Shown: positions 27,912 to 37,171, numbered from the stretch's first letter. The stretch is 64,000 nt of DNA from Azorhizobium oxalatiphilum (GCF_014635325.1 NZ_BMCT01000001.1:1269743-1333742), one strand, 5' to 3'. The notes: generated by a model from the sequence alone, not told the origin. Made by a program: numbers and translations.

Positions 27912-28982
27912 ATGCGCTCGACCGTGATCGGCGGCGCCATGCTGCCGCATGCGCCCCAGTTCTTCACTTTGCCCGACACCGAGGATAAGGCGACCGTGGC
28001 CGCCGTGAAGAAGGCCGGCGCCGACATCGGCGAGAAGCTTAAAGCGCTCAATCCTGATCTGTGGATCATCTTCTCCAACGACCATGCGGAGCAGTTCTTC
28101 CACACCTCCGCCCCGCCGTTCACCATCCATGTGGGCGGCGAGTCCAGCGGCGAGTTCGCCGGCCACAAGTTCCACTGGCAGGTGCCGAGCGAGATCGGCT
28201 TCGAGCTGGTGCGCGAGCTGTACCGGCAGGGTTTTGATCCGGCGTTCACCTCCACCGCCAAGATCGACTATGCCATCGGCATCCCTTTGACCCATCTCGG
28301 CGTCACCGCCCCGGTGCTGCCCATTTATGTGAACGCCTATCTGCCGCCGCAGCCCACCATGGAGCGCTGCTACGCCTTCGGGCAGGCGATTGCCCGCGCT
28401 GTCACCAGCATGGGCCTGCGCACGGTGGTGGTGTGCTCGGGCGGCATGTCGCATTTCCCCGGCACCGACCGCTATTCGAACCCCATGCTCGACTGGGACA
28501 CCAAGGCGTTCGAGCGCCTGTGCGCCGGCAACCTCAAGTCGCTGGTGGGCTATGACGAGGTGGAGCTGGACGACACCGGCAATATCGAGCTGCGCTGCTG
28601 GGCCTGCGGCGCCGGTGCGCTGGGCGAGCGCAAGCCGGACCTCGTCTCCATGGACCCGAGCTGGCACCACAATTATGCGTCGCTCGGCTGGTTCGAGCCC
28701 AAGACCACGGACCATCAGGCCCATTATCCCAACATCAAGCCAGAGCTGGTGGCGCTCACCAGCGCCCTGCACACGCTGGCCCATGACGGCGACAAGCGTG
28801 TGGCCTATGTGGCCGACCCTGCCGCTTATGTGGCCGGGCTGGATCTGCCCGAGGCGCAGAAGGCGGCGCTGGCCGCGCTGAACGTGCCGGAGATGGTGGC
28901 CATGGGCGTGCATCCGCTGGTACCCTTCCTCGCCAACATGCAGATCCAGCGCCTGAAGCCGCGCCAGCCGGCGGCGGAGTGA
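27912..28982 (+). CDS. Class III extradiol ring-cleavage dioxygenase (LigB family)
   Basis: This 356-residue non-haem Fe(II) dioxygenase belongs to the LigB superfamily, which cleaves catechols, aminophenols or hydroxypyridines next to a hydroxyl. Residues fitting the LigB site are H13 (MLPHAP) and H58 (FSNDH) as iron ligands, H181 (SGGMSHFPG) as acid/base and E226 (GNIELRCW) as the third ligand. It appears to be a single-chain enzyme, longer than LigB (about 300). ATG 27912 follows CGGAGA. It is the first gene of module A and is followed at once by an aldehyde dehydrogenase gene, as expected for a semialdehyde product. The substrate cannot be assigned from sequence. Confidence 0.88.
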   Translation: MRSTVIGGAMLPHAPQFFTLPDTEDKATVAAVKKAGADIGEKLKALNPDLWIIFSNDHAEQFFHTSAPPFTIHVGGESSGEFAGHKFHWQVPSEIGFELVRELYRQGFDPAFTSTAKIDYAIGIPLTHLGVTAPVLPIYVNAYLPPQPTMERCYAFGQAIARAVTSMGLRTVVVCSGGMSHFPGTDRYSNPMLDWDTKAFERLCAGNLKSLVGYDEVELDDTGNIELRCWACGAGALGERKPDLVSMDPSWHHNYASLGWFEPKTTDHQAHYPNIKPELVALTSALHTLAHDGDKRVAYVADPAAYVAGLDLPEAQKAALAALNVPEMVAMGVHPLVPFLANMQIQRLKPRQPAAE

Positions 28983-28987
28983 GCCGC

Positions 28988-30433
28988 ATGGGCATGATGG
29001 ACAGCGCGCCGAAGCGCCTCACTTCCTTCGTGGACGGCGGCATCGTCGCCCATGAGGGTGCCGCGCTCGATCTGGTGCGCCCGCAGGACGGCACCGTGCA
29101 TGCGCATCTGGTGGAAGCGGGCGCGGCCGGCGTGGATGCGGCGGTGGCCTCGGCGCTCGTCGCCTTCAAGGCCAACCGCAAGTCCACTATCGCCCAGCGC
29201 GTCGCCTGGCTGCGTGCCGCGCAGGCGGCGGTGGCGCGCGAGGCAGACCTGATCGCCGACATGATCTGCGCCGACGTGGGCAAGCCCATCCGCCTCGCGA
29301 AATTCGAGGCCGGGCGCTCTGCGCATTTCCTCGACGCCACGGCGGGCGCGCTCGCCAACATGCCGGCGGGCGAGGTGGTGCCGGTGGATGCGGCGGCGAA
29401 CGGCGCCGGCCATTTCGGCTTCACGCGCCGGGTGCCCTATGGGGTGGTGGGGGCCATCACCCCCTTCAACGCGCCCGCCAATCTGCTGGTGCAGAAGGTG
29501 GCTCCGGCCATCGCCGCCGGCAATGCGGTGGTGGTGAAGCCCGCACCCTCCGGCACCCGCACGGCGCTCGCCTTCGCGCGCATTCTCGCGGAAAGCGGCC
29601 TGCCCAAGGGCCTGTTCAACGTCGTGACCGGCGACCGCGAGACAGCGCTGGCGCTGGCCGCGCACAGGGATGTGGGCGCGGTGAGTTTCACCGGCGGCAC
29701 CACCGCCGGCGAGGCGCTGGTGCGGGCGGCGGGCGTGAAGAAGTTCTGCTCGGAACTGGGCTCCAATGCCGCCAACCTTGTGCTGGCGGATGCGGACCTC
29801 GACGATGCGGCGAAGAAGATCGCTTCCGCCGGCTTCGAAGCCTCCGGCCAGCAGTGCGTCTCCGCCCAGCGCGTGCTGGTGGACCGGAGCGTGATGGAGG
29901 CGTTCGCGGTGAAGCTGGTCGCCGCCGCCTCCGCGCTGAAGGTGGGCGCGGCGGAAGACCCGGCCACCGATGTCGGCTCCATGGTGCATCGGGCCGCCGC
30001 TGATCGCGTGATGAGCATGTGCGCGGATGCCATCGCCCATGGCGGGCGCTACCTGCTTGAGCCGAAGCAGGAGGCTTGCATCGTCTCCCCCGGCATCCTC
30101 GCCGATGTGCCCCGGGCCGCGCGCCTCTGGCAGGAGGAGGTGTTCGGCCCGGTGGTCATCCTCGTGCCGTTCGACGGGCTCGACGCCGCGCTGGAGATGG
30201 CGAACGACTCCCCCTTCGGCCTTCAGGGCTCCGTCTTCACCGCCTCGCTGGCCTCTGCCATGCGCGTGTCGGAGGAATTCGACGTGGGCGCGCTGTGGGT
30301 GAATGAGGCCAGCCGCTTCCGGCTGGATATGTATCCCTTTGGCGGCATGAAGCTTTCCGGCACCGGCCGCGAGGGCGTGCGCTATGCCATCGAGGAGCTG
30401 TCGCAGCTGAAATTCACGGGCTTCAAGCCGTGA
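28988..30433 (+). CDS. NAD(P)-dependent aldehyde dehydrogenase
   Basis: This 481-residue enzyme of the ALDH superfamily has catalytic Cys290 in GQQCVSAQRV and the general-base Glu in ELGSNAANLV. The NAD loop FTGGTTAGE lies about 30 residues before the Glu. Its closest named relatives by motif are the sulfoacetaldehyde/phosphonoacetaldehyde and lactaldehyde-type subfamilies. ATG 28988 is chosen because GGAG lies 8 bases upstream; a GTG at 28979 overlaps the dioxygenase stop. By position it should oxidise the semialdehyde made by ring cleavage. It overlaps the next gene by 4 bases. Confidence 0.9.
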   Translation: MGMMDSAPKRLTSFVDGGIVAHEGAALDLVRPQDGTVHAHLVEAGAAGVDAAVASALVAFKANRKSTIAQRVAWLRAAQAAVAREADLIADMICADVGKPIRLAKFEAGRSAHFLDATAGALANMPAGEVVPVDAAANGAGHFGFTRRVPYGVVGAITPFNAPANLLVQKVAPAIAAGNAVVVKPAPSGTRTALAFARILAESGLPKGLFNVVTGDRETALALAAHRDVGAVSFTGGTTAGEALVRAAGVKKFCSELGSNAANLVLADADLDDAAKKIASAGFEASGQQCVSAQRVLVDRSVMEAFAVKLVAAASALKVGAAEDPATDVGSMVHRAAADRVMSMCADAIAHGGRYLLEPKQEACIVSPGILADVPRAARLWQEEVFGPVVILVPFDGLDAALEMANDSPFGLQGSVFTASLASAMRVSEEFDVGALWVNEASRFRLDMYPFGGMKLSGTGREGVRYAIEELSQLKFTGFKP

Positions 30434-31842
30434 GCGAGGGGCTTCTCGCCCTCATCCGGGAGAATGTGACGGCGAGCGCCCCGCGCGTCGTCACCGCCGC
30501 CCATGCCGCCTCCGCCTCGGCGGGGGCGATGGCGTTCGCGCGTGGCGGCAATGCCTTCGATGCCGCGCTCGCCGCCTGCTTCATGGACGCCATCACCTTG
30601 CCCATGAAGTGCGGCCTGTTCGGCGACCTCGTGGCGCTCGTGCGCCGCAAGGGCGGGCCGTTCGAGGCGCTGGTGAGCGTGGGCGCAGGATGCCTCGCGC
30701 TGGGCGAGGGCGCGACGCTGGAGCGTGTCGGCCCGCGCTCCATCGGCGTGCCCGGCGCGCCGCACGGTTATGCGCTGCTGCATGCCCACGCGCGGCTCGA
30801 TCTGGAGACGCTCATCGCCCCGGCGGTGACGGCGTCCGAGGCTGGCGTGCCATGGAGCCGGGTCTCGCGCTCCTATGTGGTGGAGGCGAAGGACATGCTC
30901 GCCCGCCTCTCGCCGGAGAATCCCTATGCCCCCGGCGGCGTGATCCCGGAACTGGGCGACACACGCCGCCTGCCGGGCCTCGGCCGCCTGCTGCAAGCCT
31001 TTGCGCGCGATAGTGAAAAGCTGTTCGAGACCGACATCGGGGAGCGGCTGATCGCCGATCTCACCCTGCGCGGTGGCATCCTGCGCATGGAAGATTTTGC
31101 CCAGCGCCCCGGCGCCTTTCATGAGCCGGCCGAGGCCGCCATCGCACCCGGCTGCACGCTCAGCGCCACCCCGTTTCCCACCCATGGCCCGCGTCTCGTC
31201 TCGGCAGTGTCGGACGTGCTCTCGGGCGCCGCCTCCCAGCTGGATGCCGTGCGCGCCGTGCGCGCGGCAGCGAAGCGCGAGGGGCGCGAGCATCTGGACG
31301 GGGGAACCACCCTCGTCACGGCGGCGGATGACGAAGGCAATGTGGTGGTGGTGCTCCACTCCAATTCCTTCCCGCAATTCGCTTCCGGCATCGTCATGGA
31401 TGACGGGCTGATCCTCAACAACCGCCCCGGCCGCGGCTTCGATCTCACCGCCCCCGAGGGCGCTGCCAATGCGCCCGCCGCCGGCAAGGTGCCCTGGACC
31501 ACGGTGCATGCCTGGACGCTGGATCGTGCCGGCCAGCGCTTCGTCGGCGCCACCCCCGGCGGCGTGAACCAGATGCCGTGGAACGTGCAGATGGTGAGCG
31601 AGCTGGCGCAAGGCGGGGAGCCTGCGGAAACCGTCACCAACCCGCGCTGGGCGCTGGATGCCGAGGGCGTGCTCTCCGCCGAGCCGGGCGCGTTGCCGGA
31701 GGCGGTGACGCCGGACAAGGCGCTCTCCGCGCTGACGCTGCGCTCCTGCCAGCAGGTGATCGCCCTTGCGGAGGCCCCCGGCGGGCTGCATCTTGCCGCT
31801 GCCGATCCGCGCACGGGCTGCGCGGCGGTGGGCGTTTACTGA
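30430..31842 (+). CDS. Gamma-glutamyltransferase-like Ntn hydrolase
   Basis: This 470-residue protein belongs to the GGT superfamily, whose members self-cleave and use the freed threonine as nucleophile. The processing site is in GGTTLVTAADDEGN, making T293 the likely nucleophile, with the first subunit around 292 residues. The second subunit is about 178 residues. Total length is shorter than classical GGT (about 560-580), and no signal peptide is evident, so it is probably cytosolic rather than periplasmic. GTG 30430 overlaps the aldehyde dehydrogenase stop. In this operon it may hydrolyse an amide or lactam formed after ring cleavage; glutathione breakdown seems less likely. Confidence 0.8.
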   Translation: MSEGLLALIRENVTASAPRVVTAAHAASASAGAMAFARGGNAFDAALAACFMDAITLPMKCGLFGDLVALVRRKGGPFEALVSVGAGCLALGEGATLERVGPRSIGVPGAPHGYALLHAHARLDLETLIAPAVTASEAGVPWSRVSRSYVVEAKDMLARLSPENPYAPGGVIPELGDTRRLPGLGRLLQAFARDSEKLFETDIGERLIADLTLRGGILRMEDFAQRPGAFHEPAEAAIAPGCTLSATPFPTHGPRLVSAVSDVLSGAASQLDAVRAVRAAAKREGREHLDGGTTLVTAADDEGNVVVVLHSNSFPQFASGIVMDDGLILNNRPGRGFDLTAPEGAANAPAAGKVPWTTVHAWTLDRAGQRFVGATPGGVNQMPWNVQMVSELAQGGEPAETVTNPRWALDAEGVLSAEPGALPEAVTPDKALSALTLRSCQQVIALAEAPGGLHLAAADPRTGCAAVGVY

Positions 31843-31865
31843 AGGCCGGTATTGAGGGGCGGGTC

Positions 31866-32654
31866 ATGAAGGTCGGCATCATCGGGTATGGCGCCATGGG
31901 CGCCGCGTTCCGCTCCGTGCTGGAAGACGAGGGGGGGAAGGTGACTGCCGTGCTCGGCCGCGCCTCATCTCTGGCGCGCACCCGCGCGGAGCTGCCGACG
32001 TCCGTGCTCGTCACCGATGATGTCGCTGCCTTCTGCGCAGCCGTGGACGTGGCGGTGGAGTGCGCCGGCCATGAGGGCTTGCGTCTGCACGGCCCGCGTG
32101 TGCTGGCCGCCGGCATCGACCTTGTGGTGGCCTCCGTTGGCGCGCTGGCCGATGCGCCCACGGAAGCCGCGCTGCGGGCGGCAGCGGAGACGGGCGGGCG
32201 GCTCGTCATTCCGGCCGGTGCTCTGGCCGGGCTCGATGCGCTCTCCGCCGCCCGCGCCGCCGGGCTGGAGGAGGTGCGCTACACCTCCCGCAAGGCGCCG
32301 CGTGCGTGGCGCGGCACCAAGGCCGAGACGATGATCGACCTCGATGCCGTCACGCAGGCGACGGTTTTCTTCGAGGGCAGCGCGCGCGAGGCGGCGCTGG
32401 CCTTCCCGCAGAATGCGAATGTGGTGGCCGCAGCAGCGCTGGCCGGTGCCGGCTTCGAGGCGACCCGCGTGGCGCTGATGGCTGACCCGCAGACATCAGC
32501 GAATCGCCACCAGCTTGAGGCGCGCGGCGCCTTCGGGGAGCTGTCTTTGCAGGTGCTGGCCCGCACGCTGGAAGCCAACCCCAAGACCTCGCTGCTGGCA
32601 CCGCTGAGCCTCGTGCGCGCGGTGCTCAATCTGGGACGCAAGGTGATCGTCTGA
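31866..32654 (+). CDS. nadX: L-aspartate dehydrogenase family protein (NadX-like)
   Basis: This 262-residue enzyme has a Rossmann domain beginning MKVGIIGYGAMGAAF and the aspartate dehydrogenase C-terminal pattern ADPQTSANRHQLEARGAFGEL with a conserved His. NadX interconverts aspartate and iminoaspartate/oxaloacetate plus ammonia, using NAD(P). No nadA or nadC lies here, so a role in NAD synthesis is not supported by context. As the last gene of module A it could remove nitrogen from an amino or imino acid left after opening of an N-heteroaromatic ring. ATG 31866 is used, 23 bases after the GGT-like stop. Confidence 0.85.
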   Translation: MKVGIIGYGAMGAAFRSVLEDEGGKVTAVLGRASSLARTRAELPTSVLVTDDVAAFCAAVDVAVECAGHEGLRLHGPRVLAAGIDLVVASVGALADAPTEAALRAAAETGGRLVIPAGALAGLDALSAARAAGLEEVRYTSRKAPRAWRGTKAETMIDLDAVTQATVFFEGSAREAALAFPQNANVVAAAALAGAGFEATRVALMADPQTSANRHQLEARGAFGELSLQVLARTLEANPKTSLLAPLSLVRAVLNLGRKVIV

Positions 32655-32700
32655 GCTGATCAAATAATCAGCAGAAGGCCGCCATGGACGGACGAGGGCC

Positions 32701-32889
32701 GAGCGACATTCAAATCAGGCCGCCTCTCGAATAGAACACCGTCATACCCGGGCTTGTCCCGGGTATCCCCGCCGTTCCGACAGTGCGGACCTCTGAAGAC
32801 TGCTCCGGGCGGCACCGCGTGGATGGCCGGGACAAGCCCGGCCATGACGGCTCCTTTGCTGCATCAGCCGCGCGCTGCAATGTCGATCA
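32701..32889. mobile_element. MITE-like element with inverted ends, copy 1
   Basis: The element begins GAGCGACATTCAA and ends CAATGTCGATCA, imperfect inverted ends. Inside, a family-B pair of palindromes faces inward (GGGCTTGTCCCGGG on the left, CGGGACAAGCCCGG on the right). Its length and layout match the copy at 55731-55917. It carries no gene. Confidence 0.65.
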
Positions 32890-33165
32890 TCATTGCGCCG
32901 TCCCGGTTTTCGGGATCGTCCGCATCTGACAAAGGCACCGGAAAACGCGCTTGGCCCGACGTGTGCATCGCACGCTATGTGACCAGTGTCCGGGATGACC
33001 TCGTTATTGCTTGAAAAGACTTGAAGAACGCCGTTTCGCGCCGGTGGTGCGGTTGTGCCGTTTCGTTGCGGCACAAGGCTTTGCCTGCCCATTTCTGTTG
33101 CAGATGCACACGCATTGATCTGGATCAAAAAACTTGCGCGGCCTATTGATCCCGGCGCGCTAGTT

Positions 33166-33181
33166 TGTAAGTATCCTTACA
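33166..33181. promoter_or_regulatory. MarR-type operator candidate upstream of module B
   Basis: TGTAAG-TATC-CTTACA has perfect 6-bp arms, the size and shape of many MarR-family sites. It lies about 280 bases before the monooxygenase start in an AT-richer patch. The MarR gene ends the same operon (42418). Confidence 0.55.
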
Positions 33182-33456
33182 TTCTGAACCGGACCGGAGA
33201 CGGTCGGGGCGGGGGCGATGAAGGCCTCCGTGGACGCGGAGCCGCACAGCTTCCGCGCGGCAGGGCGATGCGGGGCCGGGATGGCCCCTCAGGCAAGATT
33301 CTGGCGGGGCTGAACGGCCCCGATGACAACAGCTGAACGGGGCCGCCACGCATCACGGGCGGCACCCGATTGCACCGGCATGCTTGGGGCCATGCGGCCT
33401 CCCTTTCACTGGCAGAAGCGGGGCCTTCGCTGCCCCTGTTGAACGAGGACGTGACG

Positions 33457-34677
33457 ATGGGTGCGGTTGAGCGTGTGATCGTTTCGGGCTGCGGGCCGGT
33501 GGGTGCCGTCATGGCGCTGGCGCTGGTGCGCAAGGGCATTCCCGTCACGGTGCTGGAGGCGGATGCCGAGCCGAAGATGGACCAGCGGGCCGCCACCGTG
33601 CACCCGCCCACCGTGGCCATGCTGGCCGAGCTGGGCCTGCTGGAGGATGCCTTCGAGACCGGCTTGCAATCTCCCATCTTCCATTTCCGCGACCGCGCTT
33701 CCGGCGAGCTGGTGGCCATCTTCGACGTGAAGGTGCTGGAAGGACAGGTGGAATATCCGTTCGTGCTGCAGTGGGAGCAGTACAAGCTGGTGCGCGCCGT
33801 CATGAAGATGCTGGCGAACGACCCGCTCGCCGACGTGCGCTTCTCCACCCGCCTCACCGATCTCGGCCAGACCGAGGACATGGTGGAGGCCACCGTGCAG
33901 AACGAGGCCGGCGAGACGGAAGTGCTTCAGGCCCGCTACATCATCGGCACCGATGGCGGCCGCTCCACCGTGCGCCGCCTCGCCGGGATCGAGTTCGAAG
34001 GCTTCACCTGGGAAGAGCGCTTCATCAAGATCGGCACCCAGTTCGATTTCATCGACGCCGGCACGGGCTATTGCACCCGCAACTATTTCTCCGATCCGGA
34101 CGAGTGGCTGAACCTGTTCAAGGTGAAGGGCGAGGACGAGACCGGCGTGTGGCGCGGCATCTTCCCGGTGCCCGCGAACGAGCCGGACGAGGTGGCCATG
34201 AGCCTTGCCGGCGTGCAGCGCCGCCTCAAGGGCCTGTTCCCGAAGGAGGGCGATTACGACATCGCCTATCACGCGCTCTATGCGGTGCATCAGCGCGTTG
34301 CGCAGACCTTCAACAAGGGCCGCGTCCTGCTGGCCGGCGACAGTGCGCATGTGAACAATCCCATCGGCGGCATGGGCATGAACGGCGGCATCCACGATGC
34401 CATGAATCTGGCGGAGAAGTTGGCCGACGTGTGGTACGGCCGCGCCCAGAGCGACGTGTTCGACCGCTACACCCGCCAGCGCCGCAAGGCGCAGGTGGAC
34501 TTCGTGCAGGCGCAGACCATCCAGAACAAGAAGTCGCTGGAGGAGCGCGATCCGGTGCTGCGCCGCGAGCATCTTGATCGGCTGCGCAAGACCTCCGAGG
34601 ACATCGAACTGCACAAGAAGTTCCTCTACCGCTCCTCGCTGTTCGACAGCCTCAGCGAGGCCAATGCGGTGCTGTGA
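33457..34677 (+). CDS. FAD-dependent aromatic hydroxylase (group A flavoprotein monooxygenase)
   Basis: This 406-residue enzyme of the PHBH/UbiH fold hydroxylates phenolic or hydroxypyridine substrates using NAD(P)H and O2. FAD motifs are GCGPVG (residues 11-16), the DG motif GTDGGRSTVRR near 170 and the GD motif GRVLLAGDSAHVNNPIGGMG near 290. ATG 33457 follows GAGG. It opens module B. A family-A repeat separates it from the molybdenum hydroxylase genes, so they may form one long transcript or two. An ortho- or decarboxylating hydroxylation that prepares the ring for the LigB enzyme is the simplest reading. Confidence 0.9.
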   Translation: MGAVERVIVSGCGPVGAVMALALVRKGIPVTVLEADAEPKMDQRAATVHPPTVAMLAELGLLEDAFETGLQSPIFHFRDRASGELVAIFDVKVLEGQVEYPFVLQWEQYKLVRAVMKMLANDPLADVRFSTRLTDLGQTEDMVEATVQNEAGETEVLQARYIIGTDGGRSTVRRLAGIEFEGFTWEERFIKIGTQFDFIDAGTGYCTRNYFSDPDEWLNLFKVKGEDETGVWRGIFPVPANEPDEVAMSLAGVQRRLKGLFPKEGDYDIAYHALYAVHQRVAQTFNKGRVLLAGDSAHVNNPIGGMGMNGGIHDAMNLAEKLADVWYGRAQSDVFDRYTRQRRKAQVDFVQAQTIQNKKSLEERDPVLRREHLDRLRKTSEDIELHKKFLYRSSLFDSLSEANAVL

Positions 34678-34704
34678 GCGGTGCTCATTGCCCGCGCGAC
34701 CTGC

Positions 34705-34743
34705 TCCCTCTCCCGCTTGCGGGGGAGGGGTGGGGAGGGGGCA
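34705..34743. repeat. GC-rich palindromic repeat, family A
   Basis: This copy lies in the 109-base gap between the monooxygenase and molybdenum hydroxylase genes. It could affect transcript processing between them. Confidence 0.85.
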
Positions 34744-34786
34744 GGGCGAGACGTTGGACGTGAGAGACGGGGAGAGGTTTGCGTAG

Positions 34787-37171
34787 ATGGCCGCGACGAC
34801 TGAAACCAAGGGCTGGATCGGCGCCCGCCTGCTGCGGAAGGAGGACGCGCGCCATCTGCTCGGCGCCTCCACCTTCACCGGCGACGTGCGCGTGCCCGGC
34901 CTGAAGGACGTCGCCTTCGTGCGCAGCCAGTTCGCGCACGGTCTGCTCAATAGCGTGGTGAAGCCGGACGGCCTGGAGACAAGCGTCTTCTCCGCCGCCG
35001 ATTTTCCGGACCTGAAATCCATCGACGGCGGCCCCGAGCTGCCGTCCTTCCGCACCGCGCCCTATCACGCCTTTGCGCGGGAGAAAGTGCATTTCGTTGG
35101 CCAGATCATCGCCGCCTGCCTCGCGCCCACGCGCGGCGCGGCGGAGGACATTGCCGATCAGGTCTATGCGGATATCGAGCCACGGCCCGCGGTGGTGGAT
35201 ATGGTGGAGGCGTTGGAGCCCGGTGCGGAAATCCTGCACGAGGGCTTTCCCGACAATGCCTTCATCCATGCCACCGTGAGCGAGGGCGACATCGCCGCCA
35301 TCGCCGCGCGCGCGGAGGTGGAGATGCGCCGCAGCTTCCGCATGAACCGGCAGGCCACGGTCTCGCTGGAGGGGCGGGGCGTGCTGGCCTATTGGGACCA
35401 CCGCCTTGATGAGCTGGTGGTCTATCTGTCCACGCAGGGCGCGCACATGATGCGCATCGGCCTCTCGCTGGCGCTGGGCCTGCCCGAGCACAAGCTGCAT
35501 GTGATCGCGCCCGATGTGGGCGGCGGCTTCGGCGGCAAGAATCGCCTGATGCCGGAAGAGGTTGCGGTGTGTGCCATCGCGCTGAAGACCGGCCAGCCGG
35601 TGCGCTGGATCGAGGACCGGCGCGAGCATCTCATCGCCTCGGTGCATTGCCGCGAGCATCATTATGACCTCACCCTCTATGCGGAGAAGTCGGGCCGCAT
35701 TCTCGGCCTGAAGGGCGAGGTGCATATCGACGCCGGGGCCTATTCCTTGTGGCCCTCCGGCCCCTTCATGGAAGCCAGCATGGCGGCCCGCAACCTGCCC
35801 GGCCCCTATCAGATGCAGGCGCTGCATGTGGAGACGCACACGGTCGCCACCAACAAGGCGCCCATGGGCCCCTATCGCGGCGTGGCGCGGCCCGGCGCCT
35901 GCTACGCCATCGAGCGTGCCGTGGACGAACTGGCCCACAAACTCGGCATGGAGCCCGCCGATGTGCGGCGGATCAATCTGGTGACGCCCGACCAGATGCC
36001 CTATCGCACCATCGGCGGCCTGCGGCTGGACAATGGCGATTATCCCCGCGCGCTCGATATGGTGCGCGACATGGTGGACCTGCCCGCCATCCGCCGCCGG
36101 CAGGCGGAGGGAGAGACGGACGGCCGGCGCATCGGGGTGGGCTTTGCGGTTTATACCGAGCAGAGCGGCCATGGCGCGGCGGAATGGATGAAGCGAAAGT
36201 CGCGCATCGTGCCGGGCTATGAAAGCTGCACCGCCCGCGTGCTGCCCGATGGCTCCATGCTGCTGCTGGTGGGCATCCAGAACCACGGGCAGGGGCTGGA
36301 GACCTCGCTGGCGCAGATCGCCGCGCACGAACTGACGCTCGATCCCGCCTTCATCTCCGTGCGCTATGGTGATACGGCGCTCACCCCGTTCGGCTTCGGG
36401 ACCTTCGCTTCCCGCAGCACCGTGTTCTCCGGCGGCGCGGTGGCGAAGGCCACCCGTCTGGTGGCCGAGAAGGCGCGGCGCATCGGCGCCCATCTCATGC
36501 AGACGGAGTATGAGGAGACGCGGCTGGAGGACGGCGCCGTGCACGGGCCTTCGGGCAAGGTGCCACTCGCCGAGATCGCCCGCGCCGCCAATGTGCGGCA
36601 GGAATTCCTGCCCGCCGGCATGTCGCCGCTGCTGGAGGCGACCGCCACCTATGAGCCTGAGGAATCAGGCGGTTTCTTCTCCTATGGCGCCCATGCGGTG
36701 GTGGTGGCGGTGGACCCGGAGACGGGCGTCACCTCGCTGCTGGACTATGCCATCGCGGAGGATTGCGGCACCATGATCAACCCGCTGATCGTGGACGGCC
36801 AGATCATCGGCGGCGTGGCGCAGGGCATCGGCACCGCGCTCTATGAGGAGATCCCCTACGATCCCGATGGCCAGCCGCTGGCCACCACCTTCGGCGATTA
36901 CATGGTGCCTTGCGCGCCGGAGCTGCCGAAGCTGCGTATCGCGCATCTGATCACTCCCGCGCACGGCACCGAATATGGCGTGAAGGGCATGGGGGAGGGC
37001 GGCGCCATCGCGCCTCCCGCCGCCATCTCCAATGCGGTGTGCGATGCCCTGCACGGGCTCGGCGTCATCATCCGCGAGACCCCGCTCACCCCGCGCCGGG
37101 TCTCCGACGCGGTGGCGGAGGCGGAGGAACGCCGCGCGGCTGTTTCCCTTAAGGAAGAGGTGCCGGCATGA
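34787..37171 (+). CDS. Molybdenum hydroxylase large subunit (xanthine dehydrogenase / CoxL family)
   Basis: This 794-residue subunit carries the Mo-molybdopterin cytosine dinucleotide site. Visible motifs are VGGGFGGKN (about 243-252), GPYRGVARPGA near residue 365 (the position of the substrate-side loop) and the catalytic glutamate E737 in KGMGEGGAIAPP. The PYRG loop lacks the cysteine of true CO dehydrogenase (AYRCSFR type), so this is an aromatic or N-heterocycle hydroxylase rather than a CO oxidiser. ATG 34787 follows GGGGAGAGG. The subunit order here is large, FAD, iron-sulfur, joined by ATGA overlaps. Water-derived hydroxylation next to a ring nitrogen is typical of relatives. Confidence 0.93.
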   Translation: MAATTETKGWIGARLLRKEDARHLLGASTFTGDVRVPGLKDVAFVRSQFAHGLLNSVVKPDGLETSVFSAADFPDLKSIDGGPELPSFRTAPYHAFAREKVHFVGQIIAACLAPTRGAAEDIADQVYADIEPRPAVVDMVEALEPGAEILHEGFPDNAFIHATVSEGDIAAIAARAEVEMRRSFRMNRQATVSLEGRGVLAYWDHRLDELVVYLSTQGAHMMRIGLSLALGLPEHKLHVIAPDVGGGFGGKNRLMPEEVAVCAIALKTGQPVRWIEDRREHLIASVHCREHHYDLTLYAEKSGRILGLKGEVHIDAGAYSLWPSGPFMEASMAARNLPGPYQMQALHVETHTVATNKAPMGPYRGVARPGACYAIERAVDELAHKLGMEPADVRRINLVTPDQMPYRTIGGLRLDNGDYPRALDMVRDMVDLPAIRRRQAEGETDGRRIGVGFAVYTEQSGHGAAEWMKRKSRIVPGYESCTARVLPDGSMLLLVGIQNHGQGLETSLAQIAAHELTLDPAFISVRYGDTALTPFGFGTFASRSTVFSGGAVAKATRLVAEKARRIGAHLMQTEYEETRLEDGAVHGPSGKVPLAEIARAANVRQEFLPAGMSPLLEATATYEPEESGGFFSYGAHAVVVAVDPETGVTSLLDYAIAEDCGTMINPLIVDGQIIGGVAQGIGTALYEEIPYDPDGQPLATTFGDYMVPCAPELPKLRIAHLITPAHGTEYGVKGMGEGGAIAPPAAISNAVCDALHGLGVIIRETPLTPRRVSDAVAEAEERRAAVSLKEEVPA

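Larger units (their letters stand above)
32655..33456. other. Intergenic region between catabolic modules A and B
   Basis: This 802-base gap holds the 188-bp inverted-repeat element (32701-32889), an unremarkable stretch, an AT-richer patch near 33100-33190 with an operator-like palindrome, and the leader of module B. No gene is supported. Confidence 0.6.

Noticed and set aside
30430-31842. Classical periplasmic gamma-glutamyltranspeptidase
   Set aside because: It has no signal peptide, is about 100 residues short and lies inside a catabolic operon; only superfamily membership is claimed.
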